A stretch of DNA of 16,585 nt, from NCBI GenBank assembly GCA_022801735.1, contig JAAWSW010000025.1, forward strand, positions 1-16,585. The letters run 5' to 3'. This document shows, one piece after another, positions 1-6,608 of the stretch; position 1 is the stretch's first letter, and every line of letters starts with the position of its first letter. The position numbers and the translations under genes are program-made. Source of the stretch: Bacilli bacterium (lineage in GTDB: Bacteria > Bacillota_I > Bacilli_A > RF39 > UBA660). The notes beneath the pieces were generated by a model. The model did not search any database. It worked only from the letters and a program-made list of their open reading frames with translations, and had not been told where the DNA came from.

Positions 1-44
1 TTTTTTTTTTTTTTTTTGAGGTATTCTGGATTTATAAGAAAATA
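1..44 (+). promoter_or_regulatory. T-tract leader of surface-protein gene 1
   Basis: A run of at least 17 T (1-17, cut by the window edge) is followed by GAGGTATTCTGGA and then TTATAAGAAAATA. The same arrangement, with one substitution, lies before the paralog at 3967-4011. Candidate -10 hexamers are TATTCT (22-27) or TATAAG (33-38). Any -35 element would lie in or just before the T tract, outside the window. Conservation in both copies suggests a control region. Which hexamer is used is not known. Confidence 0.5.
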
Positions 45-59
45 AGTAGGAGGGTTATT

Positions 60-1136
60 ATGCGTCATAGAAGAAGAAAATATAAAAAACAAAGAAAAAT
101 AATTGTGTTTAGTATAGTAGGAATACTTTGTATAATGAGTGCGGGATATGCGGCGTTTCAAACGAATCTAAGTATAAGTGCGAAGGGGAATATTGTAGAA
201 AATAATGCTGCACATCAATTAAAAAGAAACGTGGTTTCGTCTGGTGATGGATTATATAAAGATGTAACAGAAGAGGGGAGGTATATTTATAAAGGTGGGA
301 ATCCAGATAATTATATTACATTTAATGATGAAATGTGGCGAATAATTTCTATAGAAAAAGATAATACACTAAAAATAGTAAGAAACGAAAGTATAGGAAA
401 TATATCATTTGATCCAGGGTATAGTACAAGTATAGCAGGAGTAACAACTTCAAATTCAGTAGTGGGAACAAGATATACAAATATAAGTACAGATTATTGT
501 TATTATGATAATAGAACACAGTCAAATTATTATGGATGTAATGTATGGGGAAGCAAAAGTACAATGCTTAATTCATTTGGAATAAATATAACAAAGATGC
601 CAAGGCAAGTAGGGGAAAGTACAACATATGACTTACCAGAAAACGAAGCATACTTAAATACATATTTAAATAGTACATGGTTTAGTAATCTGCCAACAGA
701 TATAAAGAATAAGGTAGATAGCCATTTATGGAATGCGGGACTATTGAAATTTTCAAATAGTCAAACATTAGAAACAGATTTACAACAAGAATCTGCATAT
801 AAATGGAGAGGAAAAGTCGGATTAATGAATGCCACAGATTACGTAAAAACAAATACGAATAATAGTTTATGTGGAACTGTGTATGCCAATATTTATGATA
901 TTGGAAACTACGAAACCTGCAAAACCACAAGTTGGTTACCGTATGGTAATTCTCAATGGACAATTTCGATGTATTTTAATTTGAATGCTCGTTATGTGTG
1001 CGGTGTCAGTCCAACAGGTTATGTTGCTGGTAGTACCGTGGGTGGCATTCTTAGCGTCCGACCAGTTTTGTTTATTAAATCTAATGTTCATTTAAAAGGT
1101 AGTGGAAGTGAAGATAATCCCTATGTTATAAAATAA
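60..1136 (+). CDS. Exported surface protein with SipW-type signal (paralog 1)
   Basis: Protein of 358 residues, function unknown. A basic start (residues 1-13, rich in R and K) is followed by a hydrophobic stretch (14-30) and AGYAAFQTNLSISAKGN. This resembles the TasA/camelysin class processed by the SipW peptidase, which would cut before F33. Residues 61-115 (DGLYKD..EGRYIYKG..NYI.FND..WRI) and the C-terminal block (WTIS, VRPV, GSG..DNPY) are shared with the paralog at 4028. The C-terminal pattern recalls DUF6273/DUF1566-like lectin-fold domains, a comparison made from memory. Mature cysteines at 147, 160, 271, 287 and 314 may form disulfides outside the cell. There is no LPXTG or C-terminal membrane anchor. 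The start has AGGAGGG five bases upstream. The body favours A-ending codons, unlike the T-ending use of neighbouring genes, while the last roughly 120 bases before VRPV are A-poor and GC-richer. Confidence 0.8.
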   Translation: MRHRRRKYKKQRKIIVFSIVGILCIMSAGYAAFQTNLSISAKGNIVENNAAHQLKRNVVSSGDGLYKDVTEEGRYIYKGGNPDNYITFNDEMWRIISIEKDNTLKIVRNESIGNISFDPGYSTSIAGVTTSNSVVGTRYTNISTDYCYYDNRTQSNYYGCNVWGSKSTMLNSFGINITKMPRQVGESTTYDLPENEAYLNTYLNSTWFSNLPTDIKNKVDSHLWNAGLLKFSNSQTLETDLQQESAYKWRGKVGLMNATDYVKTNTNNSLCGTVYANIYDIGNYETCKTTSWLPYGNSQWTISMYFNLNARYVCGVSPTGYVAGSTVGGILSVRPVLFIKSNVHLKGSGSEDNPYVIK

Positions 1137-1164
1137 AGTTTTAAGTTTGTCTTAAAACTTTTTT
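1135..1164 (+). terminator. Terminator after surface-protein gene 1
   Basis: An 11-bp stem AAAGTTTTAAG / CTTAAAACTTT with a TTTGT loop runs into a T tract at 1159-1164. It starts in the stop codon of the gene. Confidence 0.85.
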
Positions 1165-1184
1165 GTATGCTTATTCATAACACT
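1161..1184. repeat. Post-terminator repeat, copy 1
   Basis: This stretch matches 11461-11484 at 21 of 24 bases, and all three differences are A/G changes. The first four bases belong to the terminator T tail. The informative part reads GTATGCTTATTCATAACACT here. Its TAACACT end is inverted as AGTGTTA at 1273-1279, next to the mutS -10 box. The function is unknown. Confidence 0.5.
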
Positions 1185-1239
1185 TTCTGTCTTCAAATGA
1201 ATGATAAGATAAAAATATATTTTGATGTTTGAGTTTTTC

Positions 1240-1268
1240 TTTAAAAAAAGTCGAAAATACGTTATAAT
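1240..1268 (+). promoter_or_regulatory. mutS promoter
   Basis: TTTAAA (1240-1245), a 17-base spacer and a consensus TATAAT (1263-1268) lie 27 bases before the mutS start. AGTGTTA follows directly at 1273-1279, near the expected transcription start. Confidence 0.65.
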
Positions 1269-1295
1269 ATATAGTGTTAGAAAGTTAGTGGTAGT

Positions 1296-3821
1296 ATGGA
1301 AAGAAAAGATGTTGATATAGAGAAAGTTACTCCAATGATGAAGCAATATTTGGAAATTAAAAATGCGAATGAAGATTTAATAATCTTTTTTAGGCTTGGA
1401 GACTTTTATGAAATGTTTTTTGATGATGCGATTTTATTGAGCCGTGAATTAGAACTTACTTTAACTGGAAAGTCTTGTGGGTTAAGTGAAAGGGTACCTA
1501 TGTGCGGGATACCTCATCATGCGGCTAATGGGTATGTTGATAAACTAATTGAAAAGGGATATAAAGTAGGTATTTGTGAACAAATTGAGGACCCTAAAGA
1601 GTCTAAGGGTATTGTTAAAAGAGACATTATTCAAATTATTAGTTCAGGTACTGTTATGAATGGTGATACTTTAAAATCTGATGATTTTAATTTTATTGCT
1701 AATATAGTTGATTTTAAGCATGCGTATGGTGTTAGTTATGCGGATGCGTCTACTGGTGAAATTTATGTATTACTTGTTCCTCATAATCCTTCTAAGGTTG
1801 TTTCGGAGATTATTAATTTAGGGGCTAAAGAAGTTGTAATAACAGATAAAGTTGATAAGATTATTTATTCGATGCTAAAAAATCAATTCCATTTACCAGT
1901 AACTATTACTTCTGAAACTACTAATGGTTATAAAAATGCTTATGAACATTTAGGTGATCAAAGACATATTGAAACAGTTAAACATCTGATTGCTTATATT
2001 GAAGGAAATCAAAAACGTGGACTTGATCATTTGCAGCCTGCTTTGGTTAGGGAAAATAAAGATCATTTAAGAATGGATGTTCATACTAAAAGAAATTTAG
2101 AACTTACCGAAACGCTTAGATTAAAACAACGTAATTTTTCTTTGATTTGGCTTTTAGATAAAACTAAAACGGCAATGGGAGCAAGACTTCTAAAGAATTT
2201 TATTTTAAATCCTTTAATTGATAAGGAAACTATAGAAAAACGTTATAATTGTGTTGATACATTACTTAATGAATTTATTTTAAAAAGTGATTTAGAGGAT
2301 TATTTAAGTGAAGTATACGATTTAGAGAGATTAAGTGGTAAGGTGGCTTTTGGTAATGCGAATGCTAGAGATATGTTACAACTAAAAAGTTCTATTAGGG
2401 TGTTACCACAAATTAAGGAAATTTTGGAAAAAATTAATTTTCATAAAAAGTTAGAAAGTTTAGATGAACTTTATAATCTGCTTGAAAGAAGTATTTATGA
2501 AAATCCCCCTATGAGTTTAAAAGAAGGCTATTTAATTAAAGATGGTTATAATGCAGAAGTAGATGAACTTAAAGAATTACGTAAGGGTGGTAAAGATTTT
2601 GTTGCTCGTTTTGAGATGGAGGAAAGAGAAAAAACCGGAATTAAAAATTTAAAAGTTGGTTATAACCGTGTATTTGGTTATTATATTGAAGTTAGTAAAG
2701 GGAATATAGATGCGGTTAAAGATGAATTTGGTTACCAAAGAAAACAAACTTTAGCAAATTGTGAAAGATATATAAGTCCAGTACTTAAAGAAAAAGAGGC
2801 ACTTATTTTAAATGCTGAAGAAAAAATTGTTGAACTTGAATATAATATATTTAATCAAATTCGCGATGAGGTTAAAAAATATATTCCAAGATTACAGGAA
2901 ATTGCTAAAGTGGTAAGTGAGGCTGATGTAATGTGTAGTTTTGCTACTGTAAGTGAACAGTATAATTATGTTAGACCAACTTTAACTGAAAATGAACTTT
3001 ATATTAAAGATTCTAGACATCCTGTAGTTGAAAAGGTAATTGATGGTGAGTTCGTTTCTAATGATATTATTATGGATAAGAATACGAATATTTTATTAAT
3101 TACTGGTCCTAACATGGCTGGTAAGTCTACATATATGAGACAAATGGCTATAATTGCTATTATGGCTCAAATAGGATGTTTTGTTCCTGCAAGTGAGGCT
3201 AAGATTCCTGTATTTGATTCTATTTTTACAAGGATTGGTGCTAGTGATGATTTAGTTAGTGGTGAATCTACATTTATGGTTGAGATGATGGAGGCTAATA
3301 ATGCTATTAGTAATGCTACTGATAAGAGTTTAATTTTGTTTGATGAACTTGGTAGGGGAACAGCAACGTTTGATGGTATGGCTTTAGCGCAGTCTATTAT
3401 TGAATATATTCATAGTAATATTAAAGGAAAAACATTCTTTTCAACGCATTATCATGAACTTACTGATTTAGAGGATACTTTGAGTGGACTTAGAAATATT
3501 CATGTAAGTGCTTATGAGGAAGATGGTAAAATTACTTTCTTACATAAAATTAAAGAGGGTAGTGTAGATAAGAGTTATGGTATACATGTTGCTAAACTTG
3601 CTAGTTTACCAGATGAACTTATTAAAAGAGCGTCAGAGATTTTGAGAGTATATGAAGGTAATGAAAAGAAAAGGGATATTAAAATTCAAGAGTCTTTACC
3701 TCTTGATGATTTAGTTCCTAGTAAATCTAAGGTTGAAGAGGAACTTGAAAAGATTGATCCTTTAGAGGTAACTCCAATAGATGCTTTAAATATTTTATAT
3801 AAACTTAAGAACTTAAAATAA
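1296..3821 (+). CDS. mutS: DNA mismatch repair protein MutS
   Basis: Protein of 841 residues, close to the usual 850-870 for bacterial MutS. It recognises mismatches and small insertion/deletion loops as a sliding-clamp ATPase. The N-terminal domain carries the mismatch-wedging F-x-E motif (F37-Y38-E39 in GDFYEMF). The lever and clamp regions fill the middle. The ABC-type ATPase has Walker A GPNMAGKST (about 604-612), Walker B LILFDELGRGT (D683-E684) and STHYHEL. No lesion or frameshift is seen. The ribosome binding site before ATG 1296 is weak (GTGGTAGT). Unlike in Bacillus, mutL does not follow. Instead the gene stands alone with its own promoter and terminator, between two copies of a T-tract plus surface-protein unit. 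Confidence 0.97.
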   Translation: MERKDVDIEKVTPMMKQYLEIKNANEDLIIFFRLGDFYEMFFDDAILLSRELELTLTGKSCGLSERVPMCGIPHHAANGYVDKLIEKGYKVGICEQIEDPKESKGIVKRDIIQIISSGTVMNGDTLKSDDFNFIANIVDFKHAYGVSYADASTGEIYVLLVPHNPSKVVSEIINLGAKEVVITDKVDKIIYSMLKNQFHLPVTITSETTNGYKNAYEHLGDQRHIETVKHLIAYIEGNQKRGLDHLQPALVRENKDHLRMDVHTKRNLELTETLRLKQRNFSLIWLLDKTKTAMGARLLKNFILNPLIDKETIEKRYNCVDTLLNEFILKSDLEDYLSEVYDLERLSGKVAFGNANARDMLQLKSSIRVLPQIKEILEKINFHKKLESLDELYNLLERSIYENPPMSLKEGYLIKDGYNAEVDELKELRKGGKDFVARFEMEEREKTGIKNLKVGYNRVFGYYIEVSKGNIDAVKDEFGYQRKQTLANCERYISPVLKEKEALILNAEEKIVELEYNIFNQIRDEVKKYIPRLQEIAKVVSEADVMCSFATVSEQYNYVRPTLTENELYIKDSRHPVVEKVIDGEFVSNDIIMDKNTNILLITGPNMAGKSTYMRQMAIIAIMAQIGCFVPASEAKIPVFDSIFTRIGASDDLVSGESTFMVEMMEANNAISNATDKSLILFDELGRGTATFDGMALAQSIIEYIHSNIKGKTFFSTHYHELTDLEDTLSGLRNIHVSAYEEDGKITFLHKIKEGSVDKSYGIHVAKLASLPDELIKRASEILRVYEGNEKKRDIKIQESLPLDDLVPSKSKVEEELEKIDPLEVTPIDALNILYKLKNLK

Positions 3822-3848
3822 ACTCAGATTTTAATTTTCTGAGTTTTT
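3821..3848 (+). terminator. mutS terminator
   Basis: The 8-bp stem AACTCAGA / TCTGAGTT with a 9-base A/T loop (3829-3837) ends in five T. It begins at the last base of the mutS stop codon. Confidence 0.85.
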
Positions 3849-3963
3849 GTTTATTAATGAATTTTTTACAACTTCATCTGTTAGTTTATTAATAGAAAAG
3901 GCTTTACTACCTGCAATATGTGTGAAAAAGATTTTAAATTAAGTGATTTATGGAAAATATTAC

Positions 3964-4011
3964 TTGTTTTTTTTTTTTTTTTTTGAGGTATTCTGGACTT
4001 ATAAGAAAATA
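3964..4011 (+). promoter_or_regulatory. T18-tract leader of surface-protein gene 2
   Basis: TTGTTT (3964-3969) can act as a -35. It runs into an 18-T tract (3967-3984), then GAGGTATTCTGGA and CTTATAAGAAAATA. With TATTCT (3989-3994) as -10, the spacer is 19 bases and consists mainly of T, so loss of two T would give the optimal 17. TATAAG (4000-4005) is an alternative -10. A weak hairpin with arms AAGTGA and TTACTT (3941-3965) sits just before the tract, so it could also act as a terminator for readthrough from upstream. The layout is conserved with positions 1-44. Confidence 0.5.
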
Positions 4012-4027
4012 TGATGGGAGAATTTAT

Positions 4028-5053
4028 ATGAGTTATAGAAGAAAAAAATGTAAAAGACAAAGAAAAATAATAGTGGCGTCAGTAATTGGATTGTTATGTA
4101 TAATGAGTGCAGGATATGCGGCCTTTCAAACAAATTTAAATATAAATGCGAAGGGGAATATAACAAGCAAAGGAATAAGACCAAATGAACTTAAAAATAA
4201 TGTTGTAACTTCAGAGGACGGATTATATAAAGATACAACAGAAGAAGGAAGATACATTTATAAAGGGAGTAATCCTAATAATTATATTAAATTTAACGAT
4301 GAAATATGGCGAATAATGAGTGTAGAATCAGATGGAACTTTAAAAATAATTAGGCAAGATAGTATTGGTAAAATGGTGTGGGATATAGTGGGAAATAGAA
4401 ATTCAACTACTAGTACATATTGTGTTAATGGTAATAGTTATGGATGTAATGCATGGGCAGCAACAGCGAATTTAGTAAATACACCTTCTAATTTTATGTT
4501 ATATTATCCAAATGGAAATCCTAATATAGATACAGGAAGTGTTTCAGGATCTGTAATTGTAGATGCAACATTAAATACGTATTTAAATAGTGATTATTTA
4601 GATGGAATAAAAGATGACTCTAAATATATAGTAGATCACAATTTTAATGTAGGAACACCTGGGAACAATAGTGATACAGAGGATATAGCCACTGATATAA
4701 GTCAAGAAGCGTTATATAAATGGAATGGCAAAGTAGGTCTAATGAGTGTAACAGATATATTAAAAACAACGAGTAATACAACATGTACAAGTTTAAAAAT
4801 TGGTTATAGTAATGCTTCAAAAGGTGTTTGTAGTGAAAATAATTGGATGTGGCCTAAAATGGGATATCTATGGACTATTTCACCTTATGCTAGTTCTACT
4901 CGAAGTGGTGTGTGGATGGTTGCTAGCAGCGGCTGTATTACTGGTGATGGTTCGAATTATTCTAGTGGTGCTGTTGTGCCTGTTCTTTATTTAAAATCTA
5001 ATATTTATTTGAAAGGTAGTGGGACATTGGATAATCCTTATATAATAAATTAA
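4028..5053 (+). CDS. Exported surface protein with SipW-type signal (paralog 2)
   Basis: Protein of 341 residues, function unknown, clearly paralogous to the gene at 60. ATG 4028 is chosen because GGGAG (4016-4020) precedes it and its N-terminus aligns with paralog 1. The in-frame ATG at 3950 would only add residues encoded by the T tract. The order is basic n-region, hydrophobic segment (14-30), AGYAAFQTNLNINAKGN with likely SipW-type processing before F33, a conserved block at about 61-115, a divergent middle, then KWNGKVGLM, WTIS, VVPV and GSGTLDNPY. Cysteines at 132, 140, 253 and 268 match paralog 1. A fifth, at 303, lies in the variable segment at a different place. The segment between WTIS and the VVPV motif (about 4874-4975) is GC-rich and A-poor relative to the body and differs strongly from paralog 1. 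The tad operon starts directly downstream. Confidence 0.8.
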   Translation: MSYRRKKCKRQRKIIVASVIGLLCIMSAGYAAFQTNLNINAKGNITSKGIRPNELKNNVVTSEDGLYKDTTEEGRYIYKGSNPNNYIKFNDEIWRIMSVESDGTLKIIRQDSIGKMVWDIVGNRNSTTSTYCVNGNSYGCNAWAATANLVNTPSNFMLYYPNGNPNIDTGSVSGSVIVDATLNTYLNSDYLDGIKDDSKYIVDHNFNVGTPGNNSDTEDIATDISQEALYKWNGKVGLMSVTDILKTTSNTTCTSLKIGYSNASKGVCSENNWMWPKMGYLWTISPYASSTRSGVWMVASSGCITGDGSNYSSGAVVPVLYLKSNIYLKGSGTLDNPYIIN

Positions 5054-5060
5054 ACTAGTG

Positions 5061-5093
5061 GGCCTAAAATTATTGTTATTTAGGTCTTTTTTT
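5061..5093 (+). terminator. Terminator after surface-protein gene 2
   Basis: GGCCTAAA (5061-5068) pairs with TTTAGGTC (5079-5086), with one G-U pair, and is followed by seven T. The -35 of the tad promoter lies inside its loop. Confidence 0.8.
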
Positions 5094-5101
5094 GTTATAA
5101 T
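5073..5101 (+). promoter_or_regulatory. Promoter of the tad-murC operon
   Basis: TTGTTA (5073-5078), a 17-base spacer and a perfect TATAAT (5096-5101) lie 25 bases before the first tad start. The -35 falls in the loop of the preceding terminator and the spacer covers its 3' arm and T tail. Confidence 0.7.
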
Positions 5102-5126
5102 TAAGTATGATAGGTGGCGGATTTGT

Positions 5127-5477
5127 ATGAATGAGAAGGGACAAGCACTTGTTGAGTTTATTTTAATATTACCAGTAATGCTTTTAGTAGTGGTTGTTTT
5201 AATAGATATTGGTAATATTTTTATGCAAAAAATTAATTTAAATGATTCTCTGCAAACAGTCTGTGAATTATATAAAAACGATAATGAAAAAGAGTTACTT
5301 GCTTATACGGCTAAAGAAAATTTACAATATGATGAAAAATCAGTTAATGACATGGTTAAAATAACTTTAAAAAAGAATGTTGATGTAACTGCACCTATTC
5401 TTAGTGATGTTTTAGGTAAAAAGTATACAATGGAAGCATCTAAGACAATTTATGCAGGTGATAATGATGAAACTTAA
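5127..5477 (+). CDS. tadE: TadE-like pseudopilin
   Basis: Protein of 116 residues from ATG 5127, preceded by GGTGGCGG. A longer reading from 5058 lacks a ribosome binding site and would start inside the terminator. The N-terminus NEKGQALVEFILILPVML fits a class III (Tad) prepilin: a short charged leader, G at -1, E at +5 and a hydrophobic helix of about 20 residues. The rest is a small soluble domain rich in N, D and K. In Tad systems such proteins are minor pilins processed by a TadV-type peptidase, which is not in this window. It is the first gene of the operon and overlaps the next start. Confidence 0.8.
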   Translation: MNEKGQALVEFILILPVMLLVVVVLIDIGNIFMQKINLNDSLQTVCELYKNDNEKELLAYTAKENLQYDEKSVNDMVKITLKKNVDVTAPILSDVLGKKYTMEASKTIYAGDNDET

Positions 5478-5844
5478 TAATAAAGGTCAATCGTTAGTTT
5501 TGTTTGTTATGCTTTTACCAATTATCTTTATGGTAATCGCGCTAGTAGTTCAGGCTAGTTATTTATCAATTTCAAAAAAGAATTATGATGATAATGTTAG
5601 GGAAGCAGTTAGTTATGGACTTAATCATCTTGATGATGCTGATATACAAAATAAATTAATTAGGTTATTAGATGAAAATATTGAGGGACAAAAACAAGTT
5701 TCTGTTTCTAATGATAAAGTAAGAATAAAAGTAAGTGATAAAATAGATGGGATGTTTAGTTCTATATTTAAAGATATGTATAGTGTCGAAGTGACTTATA
5801 TTGGTTATTTGGATAATGGTAAAAAAAGAATAGAGAAGGATTAG
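5467..5844 (+). CDS. TadE/TadG-like pseudopilin, second copy
   Basis: Protein of 125 residues. ATG 5467 sits six bases after AGGTG and overlaps the end of the previous gene. ATG 5464 is also possible. It shares the NNKGQSLVLFVMLLPI entry into a hydrophobic helix with the upstream protein, but has L instead of E at the +5 position relative to the predicted G/Q cleavage. That difference is also seen in TadF/TadG-type proteins. A polar region of about 95 residues follows, probably outside the membrane. The stop codon TAG begins the TAGGAGG of tadZ. The pilin-like role is inferred from position and N-terminus. Confidence 0.7.
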   Translation: MKLNNKGQSLVLFVMLLPIIFMVIALVVQASYLSISKKNYDDNVREAVSYGLNHLDDADIQNKLIRLLDENIEGQKQVSVSNDKVRIKVSDKIDGMFSSIFKDMYSVEVTYIGYLDNGKKRIEKD

Positions 5845-5854
5845 GAGGCATATT

Positions 5855-6598
5855 ATGGCACTTAATAATGCGAAAGTGATTACGGTGACTTCAGTTAAAG
5901 GCGGTACTGGTAAATCGACAACAGTACTTAATTTGGCGGGTATACTTTCAGATATGGGAAAAAAGACAATAATTGTTGATTTGGATTTATATTCAGGTGT
6001 TATTTCGGCGTCTTTAAATTTGGATTCTGGAAGTGATTTATATACTTTATGTGAAGATTTTATGAATAATCGTTTTGATAAGTTTGATGATTATGTTGCT
6101 AAGTATAATGAATATATTGATGTTTTACCTGCGCCTATTGATCCTAGGAGCGGGGCGAAGGTTAAGGCTAAATATGTAAGTATTATTTTATCTCGTCTTA
6201 AATTACAATATGAGGTTATTTTGATAGATACTAGTCATATTTTAAGTGATGTTAATTTAGTTACTTTGGATGCTAGTGATGATGTTTTGTATGTTATTAC
6301 TAATGATTTAATGGATTTAAAAAATATGAAGACGATGGCATCTATTTATAAAAATATGGATGTACACAATTATAATATTATTTTAAATGAAGCAAGACTT
6401 AATAATACTGGTTATGGTTTATCTGAAGTTAAAAACATTTTAGGTGAGAATCATGTATATGTTATTCCTAGAAGTTTTTATAATAAGTCTATCTCGAAAT
6501 ATGTTTATAATGGTGAAATTATGACTTTAGAAAAAGGAATCAAAAAGAGTAAAGGTGGTTTGGTTCTTAGAGAAATTTTAGAAAAAATTATGGAGTAG
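5855..6598 (+). CDS. tadZ: TadZ/CpaE-like ParA-family ATPase
   Basis: Protein of 247 residues of the MinD/ParA superfamily. It has the deviant Walker A VKGGTGKST (14-22, signature K15), the A' motif IIVDLDLYSG (D42, D44) and a Walker B-like VILIDTSH near residue 125. In Tad loci this ATPase places the pilus machine at a pole or other site. This copy lacks the N-terminal receiver-like domain seen in many CpaE/TadZ proteins, so it is a minimal form. It lies directly before tadA, with 10 bases between the genes and TAGGAGG as stop plus ribosome binding site. A chromosome-partitioning ParA is less likely because there is no parB and the setting is tad. Confidence 0.85.
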   Translation: MALNNAKVITVTSVKGGTGKSTTVLNLAGILSDMGKKTIIVDLDLYSGVISASLNLDSGSDLYTLCEDFMNNRFDKFDDYVAKYNEYIDVLPAPIDPRSGAKVKAKYVSIILSRLKLQYEVILIDTSHILSDVNLVTLDASDDVLYVITNDLMDLKNMKTMASIYKNMDVHNYNIILNEARLNNTGYGLSEVKNILGENHVYVIPRSFYNKSISKYVYNGEIMTLEKGIKKSKGGLVLREILEKIME

Positions 6599-6608
6599 GA
6601 GGGGCATT

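Noticed and set aside
123..140. Cys in the hydrophobic part of both surface-protein signals (GILC, GLLC) as a lipoprotein site
   Set aside because: The residue before Cys is Leu, which does not fit a lipobox, and the following AGYAAF motif fits SipW-type processing better.
3950..4027. N-terminal extension of paralog 2 from ATG 3950
   Set aside because: The added part is encoded by the T tract, has no ribosome binding site and is absent from paralog 1; ATG 4028 has GGGAG at proper spacing.
5058..5126. Longer start for the TadE-like gene
   Set aside because: It would begin in the upstream terminator and destroy the short prepilin leader; ATG 5127 has a ribosome binding site and follows the promoter.
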